From Calditrichota bacterium (lineage in GTDB: Bacteria; Electryoneota; AABM5-125-24; Hatepunaeales; Hatepunaeaceae), in the NCBI GenBank assembly GCA_016867835.1, contig VGIQ01000007.1:1-48918 (forward strand): a stretch of 48,918 nucleotides of DNA, in the 5' to 3' direction. This document shows, in pieces, positions 41,639-48,918 of this stretch (its first letter is position 1; the number at the start of each line of letters is the position of its first letter). The translations under genes and the position numbers were made by a program. A model generated the notes under the pieces. That model searched no databases. It saw only the letters and a list, made by a program, of their open reading frames with translations, and was not told the origin of the DNA.

Positions 41639-42744
41639 CCCGCTCCCGCGTCGCGGTCATTCGGACGCAGCCCGACCGGGTGCTCGACGACGTTACGCGG
41701 GTGATGGAATTGGGTGGCCTTCGGGAGGCGTTCGACCCCGCTGCCCGAACGCTCATCAAAGACAACATCTCGTGGCACTATTTCTTTCCCGCGGCTAACA
41801 CCACCCCCTGGCAGTTGGAAGGAGCGATCCGGACGTTAAAGGGAGCCGGCTATGACAATCTGGCAGCCGTTCACAACCGGACTGTCGTTACCCATTCAGG
41901 TAAGGGCGAACGACTCAACCGCCTCGACCCGGTCTTCGAGCACTTCAACATCCCGCGCCTTCACAACTTCGATCCGGTTCAGGTTACCTGGGAGGTCTAT
42001 AAGCCGCGCGCGCGAACTCCGGCTCTAAGTCATGTCTATCCCGACGGCATCCGCATCCCGAGCCTCTTCAAGGGGACGAATATCCTGCATCTCCCGACTG
42101 TCAAGTGCCACATCTACACCACGACCACCGGCGCGATGAAGAACGCCTTCGGCGGATTGCTCAACACCCGACGTCACTATACCCACAGTTACATCCACCG
42201 GACGCTGGTCGATCTGCTCGCAATCCAGAAGGAGATCCACACCGGCCTCTTTGCGCTGATGGACGGGACTCACGCCGGCGACGGCCCGGGGCCGCGAACG
42301 ATGCGGCCGGTAGAGAAGAACATCATCCTTGCATCGGCCGATCAGGTCGCCATCGATGCGGTTTCCGCGAAGTTGATGGGATTCGATCCGCTGGAGATTG
42401 ATTATATTAAAATGGCGCAGGAGGAGGGACTCGGCACCGGCAACCCCCGCGATATCGAACTGGTCGGCGACGATGTATCGAGCGAAAACTGGCACTTTAG
42501 GGTCGGCGACAACGCCGCCAGCCGGGTGGGGGATCTGCTCTGGTTTGGCCCTTTGAAGGGCCTTCAGAAAATGCTCTTCCACACACCGATGGTAGGTATC
42601 TTCATCCTCGGTTCGTATCTTTATCATGACTACCTATGGTACCCCCTCTTCAGCGGGCCTGCGTTAAAGGCTTTCCGTCAGACGGGCTGGGGACGGCTGT
42701 TCGACGAACGCTACGGCCCCGAAGGGACAATTCATAAGACGTAA
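41635..42744 (+). CDS. DUF362-domain protein
   Basis: The 369-residue protein matches DUF362: KDNISWHYFFPAANTTPWQL, then LPTVKCHIYTTTTGAMKNAF, then LFALMDGTHAGDGPGPRTMR. The Lys, His and Cys of VKCHIYTTTTGAMKN are conserved in the family. Some members carry iron-sulfur clusters, but no CxxC ferredoxin motif is visible here. Biochemical function unknown. GTG 41635 overlaps the ogt stop, so they are co-translated; a repair link is possible but unproven. Confidence 0.85.
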   Translation: MTRSRVAVIRTQPDRVLDDVTRVMELGGLREAFDPAARTLIKDNISWHYFFPAANTTPWQLEGAIRTLKGAGYDNLAAVHNRTVVTHSGKGERLNRLDPVFEHFNIPRLHNFDPVQVTWEVYKPRARTPALSHVYPDGIRIPSLFKGTNILHLPTVKCHIYTTTTGAMKNAFGGLLNTRRHYTHSYIHRTLVDLLAIQKEIHTGLFALMDGTHAGDGPGPRTMRPVEKNIILASADQVAIDAVSAKLMGFDPLEIDYIKMAQEEGLGTGNPRDIELVGDDVSSENWHFRVGDNAASRVGDLLWFGPLKGLQKMLFHTPMVGIFILGSYLYHDYLWYPLFSGPALKAFRQTGWGRLFDERYGPEGTIHKT

Positions 42745-42799
42745 CGCCGCCTTCCAGGCGGCAAATGAGGTAGGCTGCCGTCAGGATGACGGCGTTACG
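42740..42799. repeat. Cruciform-like inverted repeat after the DUF362 gene
   Basis: Outer arms CGTAACGCCG and CGGCGTTACG enclose two hairpins: GCCGCC/GGCGGC with loop TTCCA, and GCCGTCA/TGACGGC with loop GGA. It starts within the stop codon region of the DUF362 gene. Confidence 0.65.
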
Positions 42800-42923
42800 A
42801 CAGAGCCTTAGTATCTCCGGGATAGGCGTTTGCATCAGGGACGACTTCCCGCCAATAGGCGGTTCCGGGTTCAACAAGCGAACGATCCGGTCGGTTTAAA
42901 GTCCAAAGTCAAGGAGACGTCCT

Positions 42924-43345
42924 ATGAACGTCAAGAAGTATCTGATCGCCAGTGTCGTGGTCGCCGTCGCTGCGTGGGTGCTCGACTTCATCCTACACGG
43001 CGTGATCCTGATGCCCTACTACGAGAAATACGCCCACCTCTTCGGACGATGGAACAGATGGGAAAGTATATGTTCCTTATCCCGGTGATGTATTTCTCGC
43101 TCGCCTTCGGGCTCGGCTACATCTTCATCAAGGGCTATGAAAACCGGGGCTTGATGGAAGGCCTACGTTTCGGCCTGATCATCTGGGTGATGATGAGCAT
43201 CCCGCGGTTCTGCGCCGAGGTGATTTATTACCGGATTCCCAAGGTATTCGACATCACCAATCTGGTGGCCGGGCTGGTGATCTTCCCGATTCTTGGAATC
43301 CTCTTCGCGCTGATCTACAAGCCGGCGGAGAAGCCGGCCGGGTAG
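42924..43345 (+). pseudogene. Small membrane protein with a frameshift
   Basis: ATG 42924 follows AAGGAG (seven bases). The frame reads NVKKYLIASVVVAVAAWVLD, then FILHGVILMPYYEKYAHLF, and then breaks near 43041-43047. One base back, the frame continues RTMEQMGKYMFLIPVMYFSL through three more membrane helices to the stop at 43343-43345. Restoring one base gives a four-helix protein of about 140 residues. I recognise no function. Either a real one-base deletion or a sequencing error; ATG 43049 could start a shorter product. Confidence 0.65.
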
Positions 43346-43535
43346 GCTTGGGGCTTTAGGCTTCAGGTCAGGCTTCGGGTCTGGCGACCTGTCCGGCCAT
43401 CCCCAAGGTCCGCCGTTACAAGCGAGGTGAATCTATCTGATGGCTTCGCCCTCTTGCGGCAGGCTCGCATTGACGGATCCTTTCGCCCTGCGACTTGAGT
43501 CATAATTCAATTTCCTGAATCTTAAAGCCTATCCC

Positions 43536-44366
43536 ATGTCCTCCTCGCACGCCCTGAAGTGGGTAGTCATCTGGTTTCTCCTCGCGATGGCAACGGCTGG
43601 TGGAGTCTTCTACTTTGCCGGCCGACAGCACGGCATCGAGTTCCTCACCTGCTATCTGATCGAGTGGACGCTCTCGATCGACAACCTCTTCGTCTTTCTG
43701 ATGATCTTCCGCGCGTTCGGGGTGGACGACCACCGTCAGTTGCGAGCACTCGAGTGGGGGATCATCGGCGCGATCGTGATGCGGATCGTCTTCATCATGC
43801 TGGGGCTGGCGCTCGTATCACTCTTTGAGCCGGTGCTTTACGTCTTCGGCGCATTGCTCATCTACAGCGCGGTGAAGATGGCGCTGGAGAAGCGCGATCA
43901 GGCTGTCGATGTGAGTCACAACGTCCTGGTGCGCTGGGCGCAGAAAGCGTTTCGGATCACGCCGGGGTTCGTCGGCGACCGGTTCTTTGTGCGCGACCTG
44001 CAGGGCGGACTGATGGCGACGCCGATGCTACTGGTTGTGCTGGTGATCGAGAGTTCGGACATCATGTTCGCCATCGACTCGATCCCGGCGGCGTTTGCAA
44101 TCACCCGACAGCCCCTCATCATCTTCGTCGCCAATATGCTGGCAATCCTCGGTCTTCGGTCGCTATATTTTCTTCTTGCCCATGCCGACCGGTCATTCCG
44201 CTATCTGCGGCTGGGTGTCTCATTCATTCTGGCTTTCGTCGGCTTCAAGATGATCGTCGAGAAGGTGTTCCATGTCAACGTCTATCTCTCATTAGGAGTG
44301 GTTATAGGCACCCTGGCGATCTCGGTCCTGGCTTCGATGATACCGGAGAAGGCGAAGTCGAGTTGA
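43536..44366 (+). CDS. TerC/Alx-family membrane protein
   Basis: The 276-residue protein has seven or so helices with TerC signatures: EWTLSIDNLFVFLMIF (acidic residues in the second helix) and ESSDIMFAIDSIPA, the symmetric repeat of the same motif. TerC/Alx proteins export or balance manganese, or are linked to tellurite resistance. No ykoY/yybP-type riboswitch could be recognised in the upstream 190 bases. It stands alone. Confidence 0.9.
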   Translation: MSSSHALKWVVIWFLLAMATAGGVFYFAGRQHGIEFLTCYLIEWTLSIDNLFVFLMIFRAFGVDDHRQLRALEWGIIGAIVMRIVFIMLGLALVSLFEPVLYVFGALLIYSAVKMALEKRDQAVDVSHNVLVRWAQKAFRITPGFVGDRFFVRDLQGGLMATPMLLVVLVIESSDIMFAIDSIPAAFAITRQPLIIFVANMLAILGLRSLYFLLAHADRSFRYLRLGVSFILAFVGFKMIVEKVFHVNVYLSLGVVIGTLAISVLASMIPEKAKSS

Positions 44367-44375
44367 ACGATTCTG

Positions 44376-44448
44376 TGTCACCCTGAACGAAGTGAAAGAT
44401 CTCGTTTTGGATGTGGTATTCAAGTGGCGGGCGGACGCCCTCGTCCGC
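44376..44448. repeat. Dispersed intergenic repeats upstream of the T9SS protein
   Basis: 44376-44404 reads TGTCACCCTGAACGAAGTGA then AAGATCTCG, like an intergenic repeat I recall from many bacterial genomes. 44431-44448 is the hairpin GCGGAC/GTCCGC with loop GCCCTC, also at 13149. Confidence 0.5.
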
Positions 44449-44555
44449 TTGCACTAAAACCACTGACTTTCTCCCCCATAGAAGGGGATTGACAAATTTT
44501 TTCCTGCCTCCGAGCACTGCACCGCGATAGGGATTTCTATCAATTAGGAGTCACA

Positions 44556-47500
44556 ATGCTCAACCAACGCACCCTTCGCAGCGCTACGGCGATTCTGCTT
44601 CCCGCACTCCTGACGCTGATCTTGCCGGGCCTGATCTTTGCCGCGGACGACAAGCCGTTGACCGGCTACTTGCCCGACGCGGCACAACTGCCACTCGTGA
44701 AATCGCTGGAAGCGATCCCGATCGCTCCCGGTCTCGACGACCCTCCCGACCGTGACCGCCGCGGCGGCCCCGACAACTTCGGCTACCGCTGGCGGGACAC
44801 GGAGGAGCAGGGTGTCCAATATCAGTGGATCGACATCACCCAGGGCGATATGCGGGGGAATCAATTCCAGAATGTTGGAGACGATTGGAACAGCGGTCAA
44901 CTCGACCTTGGATGGACTTTCAATTTCTATGGACGTGAGTTCCGCAACTTCTTCGTCTGCTCAAATGGCTGGTTATCGTTCACCAGCAATTCAAACGACC
45001 TCGCAGCAAACGACAACTTCCCGAACCAGGGCGACCCTGAAAACCTGATTGCCCCGTTCATGTCCGATCTATTTCCAGGGACGATCTGGTGGTATACAAA
45101 CGCGCAAAATCGTATCGCCATCGTAACCTGGAATGTGATCCACTATGGGGATCGGAACCGCAACTACATCTTTCAGGTGATTCTGACCGGCAACGGGCGA
45201 ATCAAGTTTCAGTACCAGACCAATCAGAGAGTACCGGACAACTACTTTGTCGGCATTGGGATACAGAATGCGGAGCGCAACGTTGGTCTGACCGCCTACC
45301 GACAGCAGGGAGGTGGTGCACCATCCAATCAGTATGCCATCGACATCTCCAAAGCCCTCGGCTGGGTAACCGGGACGGTGAGCGACCTCGCGACCGGCGA
45401 TCCGGTCGAAGGAGCCCGTGTCCGGCTCTCGGATGGGACCGCCGCCGATACCGATGACGAAGGCATCTATTGGATGGACGAAGTCCTCGCCGATCCCTAT
45501 ACCGCCACAGCCTCGAAGTTCGGCTACAACACAGTGCTAAGCGACGAGTTCGAGGTTGCCGACCAGGAGACGACGGTCGTCGATTTCGCGCTGCCGCATC
45601 CCGAAATCGATGTCGATACCGATGGCTTTGAGGTGGAACTTCCCCGCCAGGGCGTCCGTCGCGACGGCTTCACCATCGCCAACGCCGGCAACGGCCCGCT
45701 CGACTTCGCCATGCGGTTCACGGTTCCTGTACGGCGGGACGATCCAGGAGACGTCATCTTCGACTGGAACGCCAATGAACTGACCGGCGACGGCCGGATG
45801 CGAGGCGTTACGACCGACGGCGACAACTACTACCTCACCGGCTCGAACAATCAGGAGGAACCGAACTACATCTACGTCGTCAACCGCAACGGCGAGTTGG
45901 TTCGTCGTATGGAACAGCCCCACCAGAACCCGAGCAGCATCGGTCTGAAGGGCATCACCACCGACGGCGAGTTCCTCTACAGCGCCGACGCGCGCGAGAT
46001 CAACCAAATCAGTTTCGATGGCGAATTGATTCGCGCCTTCCCGGGACCCTTCAATCCGACGCGCTACATCGTCTATGTGCCCGAAACGAACCACTTCTGG
46101 GTCTGCGAAATCGGCTCCCGGGTCGCTGAAATCGACCGCGACGGCAACGTCATCCGGCAATTTGACAAGCCTCAGCGTGCCGCCGGTCTGGCCTGGCATC
46201 CCGACGATCCGGACGGCTTCAACCTCTATATCTTCCACCGGATTCCGAACGGCTCGCAACTGGCGCTTGCCAAGATGAACCCCGCCAACGGGCAGCACCG
46301 GCCGGTAATGGAGTTCAACATCCAGCAAGGCGACGGCGCGCTCGACTGCGCCATCACCAACGGCTTCAACCCGCTGATATGGCTCTTCGTTGCGCTGGTG
46401 GAGAACAACGTCCCGGACCGGGTCGTCGGCATCGAACTGGCTCTCAACACTTCATGGGTGCAGATCGATCCGATGACCGGAACCGTCGAACCGGAATCGA
46501 CAACCGAAATCGAAGCCCGCTTCGACGCCGGCGACTGGCTCCCCGGCACCTATGAACTGGAACTCGAGATCAACCATAATGCCGCGACCGAGCCGGTCGT
46601 TCTGCCGCTCACGCTCATCGTCACCAATGAGGGCCTCGAACCGCAGTTCTACGAGTTCGTCGCCACCGATATCCGGCACAATTTCGCGATCACCTCGGTA
46701 ATGTTGCGCGGCGAGCGAGCCGTCTTCGAGGACGAAATCGGCGTCTTCACAGCAGGTGGTCTCTGCATCGGAGGGTCGCTCTGGTTCGACCGGCTGACGA
46801 CGGTAACCGCTTACGGCGATAACCCTGACACCGACGTCCTCGACGGCTTCGAGGAAGGTCAGGCTTACGCCTTCCGGGTCTGGGATCACGCTGCGGACCG
46901 AGACTTTGCAGCCGACTTCACCTGGTCTTCGGGAGCCCGGGTCTTCGCGGCGGGTGGCTCGAGCCGCGGATCGCTTGAGGTGCCGGGTCAGGTGCGGGAG
47001 AATGTCTGGTCGCTTCCGCTCGGCTGGAGCCTCATATCGAGTAATGTGATGCCTGACGATGACGGCATCGCGGGGCTGTTCGCAGCGCTCGTCGAAACCG
47101 GCCGGCTCGAAATGGTAAAGAACGGACGAGGCCAGTTCTACCGGCCCGGATTCGGTTTCGATAACATCGAACATTGGGTTTCGAGCGAAGGCTATCTGGT
47201 GAAGGTCAACGCCGCGTCCGAGTGGCGGATGCGTGGTGACCTGATCGACCCGACGACGCCGATCGACCTTGTCGAAGGCTGGAACTTCGTCGCCTACTTC
47301 CCGCGGCGGGCGTTCGATGCTCCGACCGCGTTTCAGTCGCTCGGCGAAGCGTTGACCATCGCCAAGGACGGCACCGGTCGCTTCTACCTCCCGGCCTGGG
47401 ACTACAACGGCATCGGCAACTGCGTCGAATTGATGGGCTATCAGGTGCGGCTCGCCGAAGCGGCCCAACTGCGCTATCCGCTCGCTGGAAATGCGGCTAT

Positions 47501-48128
47501 GGCTTTGCCCATAGCCGTTCCACGGTGGTCGAAGGCGCCGTCACCGACCAGCCGGAATATGTCGCTGCTCGTGATAGGTAAGGGACTCGACGCCGGGATG
47601 GAGATCGTTGTGAGGACCTCCTTGGATCAGATGGTTGGATCCGGAGTCATCGACGCGGAGGGGCGAGCCGGACTTGCCTTGTGGGGGAATGATCCGGAAA
47701 CTGAGGTGGCCGAGGGCGCGGTGGAAGGCGAGCCTCTCACATTTACGATCCTAACCGGCCCGGGCGAAGTGCGTCCGGCTTCAGCGCGTCTGCTCGAAGG
47801 CGAAACGACCTATCGCACCGACGGATGGGCGGTGATCGAGTTAGGTATGGGAACATCGACGCCGTTTGAGTTCGCCCTTTTCGGCGTCCGTCCCAATCCC
47901 TTCAACGACCGATCGACCGTCGCGTTTGCCCTGGCTGAAGCCGGAGTTGCGCGTCTGGCGCTCTACGACCTCGCCGGGCGGGAGGTGCGGGAGATTGCCT
48001 CCGGCCGGTGGAATGCCGGACGGCACGAGGTTGGTTTAGCGGCAGGTGACCTCGCGAGCGGCACTTATATCCTGCGTCTCGAGACGCCGGCGTCGTCGCG
48101 AGCCGCGAAGGTGCTCCTGTTGAGGTAG
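44556..48128 (+). CDS. Large secreted protein with a C-terminal T9SS sorting domain
   Basis: The 1190-residue protein has a signal peptide (ILLPALLTLILPGLIFAADD). A beta-sandwich follows (about 75-275) containing FNFYGREFRNFFVCSNGWLS. Next is a carboxypeptidase-regulatory-like domain (about 278-345: TGTVSDLATGDPVEGARVRL), a beta-propeller-like region (about 390-620 with repeated DGxxLY/IxxxDxxG turns), and Ig-like modules. The type A sorting domain begins FGVRPNPFNDRSTV (about 1105) and ends ASSRAAKVLLLR. It would be exported by the type IX system and anchored or released. A gaggagtc ribosome site precedes ATG 44556. Enzymatic activity is not evident. Confidence 0.85.
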   Translation: MLNQRTLRSATAILLPALLTLILPGLIFAADDKPLTGYLPDAAQLPLVKSLEAIPIAPGLDDPPDRDRRGGPDNFGYRWRDTEEQGVQYQWIDITQGDMRGNQFQNVGDDWNSGQLDLGWTFNFYGREFRNFFVCSNGWLSFTSNSNDLAANDNFPNQGDPENLIAPFMSDLFPGTIWWYTNAQNRIAIVTWNVIHYGDRNRNYIFQVILTGNGRIKFQYQTNQRVPDNYFVGIGIQNAERNVGLTAYRQQGGGAPSNQYAIDISKALGWVTGTVSDLATGDPVEGARVRLSDGTAADTDDEGIYWMDEVLADPYTATASKFGYNTVLSDEFEVADQETTVVDFALPHPEIDVDTDGFEVELPRQGVRRDGFTIANAGNGPLDFAMRFTVPVRRDDPGDVIFDWNANELTGDGRMRGVTTDGDNYYLTGSNNQEEPNYIYVVNRNGELVRRMEQPHQNPSSIGLKGITTDGEFLYSADAREINQISFDGELIRAFPGPFNPTRYIVYVPETNHFWVCEIGSRVAEIDRDGNVIRQFDKPQRAAGLAWHPDDPDGFNLYIFHRIPNGSQLALAKMNPANGQHRPVMEFNIQQGDGALDCAITNGFNPLIWLFVALVENNVPDRVVGIELALNTSWVQIDPMTGTVEPESTTEIEARFDAGDWLPGTYELELEINHNAATEPVVLPLTLIVTNEGLEPQFYEFVATDIRHNFAITSVMLRGERAVFEDEIGVFTAGGLCIGGSLWFDRLTTVTAYGDNPDTDVLDGFEEGQAYAFRVWDHAADRDFAADFTWSSGARVFAAGGSSRGSLEVPGQVRENVWSLPLGWSLISSNVMPDDDGIAGLFAALVETGRLEMVKNGRGQFYRPGFGFDNIEHWVSSEGYLVKVNAASEWRMRGDLIDPTTPIDLVEGWNFVAYFPRRAFDAPTAFQSLGEALTIAKDGTGRFYLPAWDYNGIGNCVELMGYQVRLAEAAQLRYPLAGNAAMALPIAVPRWSKAPSPTSRNMSLLVIGKGLDAGMEIVVRTSLDQMVGSGVIDAEGRAGLALWGNDPETEVAEGAVEGEPLTFTILTGPGEVRPASARLLEGETTYRTDGWAVIELGMGTSTPFEFALFGVRPNPFNDRSTVAFALAEAGVARLALYDLAGREVREIASGRWNAGRHEVGLAAGDLASGTYILRLETPASSRAAKVLLLR

Positions 48129-48178
48129 GTTCAGCCGGTCAGATGCTTCACCTCGTCAGGAAGCCACGATGATAAGGG

Positions 48179-48223
48179 AGCGCCCGGTTCAGGTGCCAAG
48201 GTCTGAACCGGGCGCTTCGTTTA
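48179..48223 (+). terminator. Terminator of the T9SS-sorted protein
   Basis: Perfect 14-base arms AGCGCCCGGTTCAG and CTGAACCGGGCGCT with a 10-base loop, followed by TCGTTTAT, 50 bases after the stop. Confidence 0.85.
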
Positions 48224-48351
48224 TCGAAAAATGAGCACTTCCGCTGCTGTGAACCTCCGGTGAGCCAACGAACAGCGTTCAGACTCGTCCTAACTGCAGG
48301 CCTTCGCCGATAGGGCGGGCTTCACAACATCATTAACCGATCCCCACATCC

Positions 48352-48708
48352 ATGCCGCACATCGTTACGCGCCTCTGCCGGGACTGCAAGCATACCGCCT
48401 GTGTGACGGTCTGCCCGGTCGATTGCTTCTACGTCGTCAAGACACCGACCGCGGAATTACCCGACCAACTCTACATCTCGCCTGAGGAGTGTATCGACTG
48501 CCGGGCTTGCATCCCGGAGTGCCCGTGGGAAGCTATCTACGAAGACGTCGATCTGCCCGAAATCTTCAAGGACGACGTCGCGCTTAACCAGCGGAGCGAC
48601 AGCGACCGGGTCCTCTTTCAGCCGGCGGAGGAGATTCCCAACGAGAACCCGACTGAGGACGAGGTGGCCGCCAACAAGCGGAAGTGGGGCTTTGAAGGAG
48701 AAGGGTGA
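48352..48708 (+). CDS. fdxA: Seven-iron ferredoxin
   Basis: The 118-residue ferredoxin has the FdxA cysteine pattern: [18 protein letters not shown] (Cys9, 12, 17, 21, 25) and [12 protein letters not shown] (Cys47, 50, 53, 57 region), binding one [3Fe-4S] and one [4Fe-4S] cluster. PVDCFY and the acidic linker SPEECIDC are typical. The C-terminal tail (about 75-118) is acidic. It serves as a low-potential electron carrier. The ATG lies 11 bases after TTAACCGATCC; no SD is strong. Confidence 0.93.
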   Translation: MPHIVTRLCRDCKHTACVTVCPVDCFYVVKTPTAELPDQLYISPEECIDCRACIPECPWEAIYEDVDLPEIFKDDVALNQRSDSDRVLFQPAEEIPNENPTEDEVAANKRKWGFEGEG

Positions 48709-48808
48709 GGGGGACTGAACGCGATTACGACAGGCGGGTCGTTAGAGGCTGATACGCCTCCACCAGCCGCCTAACGGCTTCAGCGAGGGGAGGAGGGGAG
48801 GGAGGGGG

Positions 48809-48918
48809 TCATACGCGCAAATCAAAGGGCATTAGCCAATAGACCTCCGGGTTTCGGTTGATCTTCTCAATCAGATCATCAGTGAATGTAATTGTGTCAT
48901 CTATACCATTCAAGAAGC
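48809..48918 (-). CDS. 3' end of an unrecognised gene (cut by the window edge)
   Basis: The minus-strand frame reads FLNGIDDTITFTDDLIEKIN, then RNPEVYWLMPFDLRV and TGA (48811-48809). Thirty-six codons are visible and open to the window edge. No family is recognised. It converges on fdxA with a 100-base purine-rich gap. Confidence 0.5.
   Translation of the reverse strand, partial: FLNGIDDTITFTDDLIEKINRNPEVYWLMPFDLRV

Noticed and set aside
43346-43535. A possible manganese (yybP-ykoY) riboswitch before TerC.
   Set aside because: The expected conserved loops are not visible; only low-complexity GGCTT repeats are.
1-48918. CRISPR arrays.
   Set aside because: No series of identical repeats of 24-40 bases with regular unique spacers is present; the repeats seen are short and degenerate.

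Overview
The window looks like a chromosomal segment of an uncultured Gram-negative bacterium of moderately high GC, probably from the FCB superphylum or a neighbouring candidate phylum. The evidence is a large secreted protein with a type IX secretion (T9SS)-style C-terminal sorting domain plus a broken copy of another, several lipoproteins, an outer-membrane-barrel-like domain fused to a signal peptide peptidase, and a promoter pattern (TTGNNN, 17 bp, TATATT) that recurs before tRNAs and protein genes. The phylum is inferred from these traits, not shown by a marker gene.

Layout. 1-3270 is a decayed accessory island: two truncated aspartyl-protease copies, an AT-rich lipoprotein, one intact hicB/hicA pair, further hicB and hicA genes in various states of decay, and an HNH gene plus a second HNH fragment. 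3351-9395 holds tRNA-Arg, a very large CPBP membrane protease with duplicated sensor halves, an RRM RNA-binding protein behind a long structured leader, and a ZIP-like transporter with an inserted cyclic-nucleotide-binding domain. 9469-20352 (minus strand) holds metH, ftsK, an LPP20-like lipoprotein, the barrel-SppA fusion and purB. 20559-25460 holds a D-cysteine desulfhydrase/ACC deaminase homologue with panB, then yigZ, arsC, pfkA and an ABC ATPase. 25553-26402 carries tRNA-His, tRNA-Glu and a repeat-rich gene-free stretch. 26403-30296 has a degenerate receiver protein, an acyl-CoA mutase whose specificity residues match isobutyryl-CoA mutase, a T9SS remnant, a 134-bp structured inverted-repeat element, a PEGA lipoprotein and tRNA-Thr. 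30293-35260 is a tightly packed minus-strand run: permease, VOC protein, NAD(P)-binding protein, Ig-like secreted protein, a methyltransferase-Mrr nuclease fusion and fabL. 35415-48918 holds HtrA, a coiled-coil basic-tail protein, YfhO, UspA, Ogt with a DUF362 protein, a frameshifted membrane protein, TerC, the T9SS-sorted protein, FdxA ferredoxin and the 3' end of an unrecognised gene.

How the genes work together. Most genes are core metabolism and envelope functions. Envelope proteolysis is well represented (CPBP, barrel-SppA, HtrA). Two cobalamin-dependent enzymes (metH and the acyl-CoA mutase) both have short AGCAT-rich repeats at their 5' ends. Intergenic spaces are rich in short palindromes with variable stems and similar small loops, and in degenerate heptamer/octamer tandem repeats. 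The most unusual items are the nuclease-methyltransferase fusion coupled to fabL, the barrel-SppA fusion, the RRM leader, the 134-bp element and the dispersed hairpin family.
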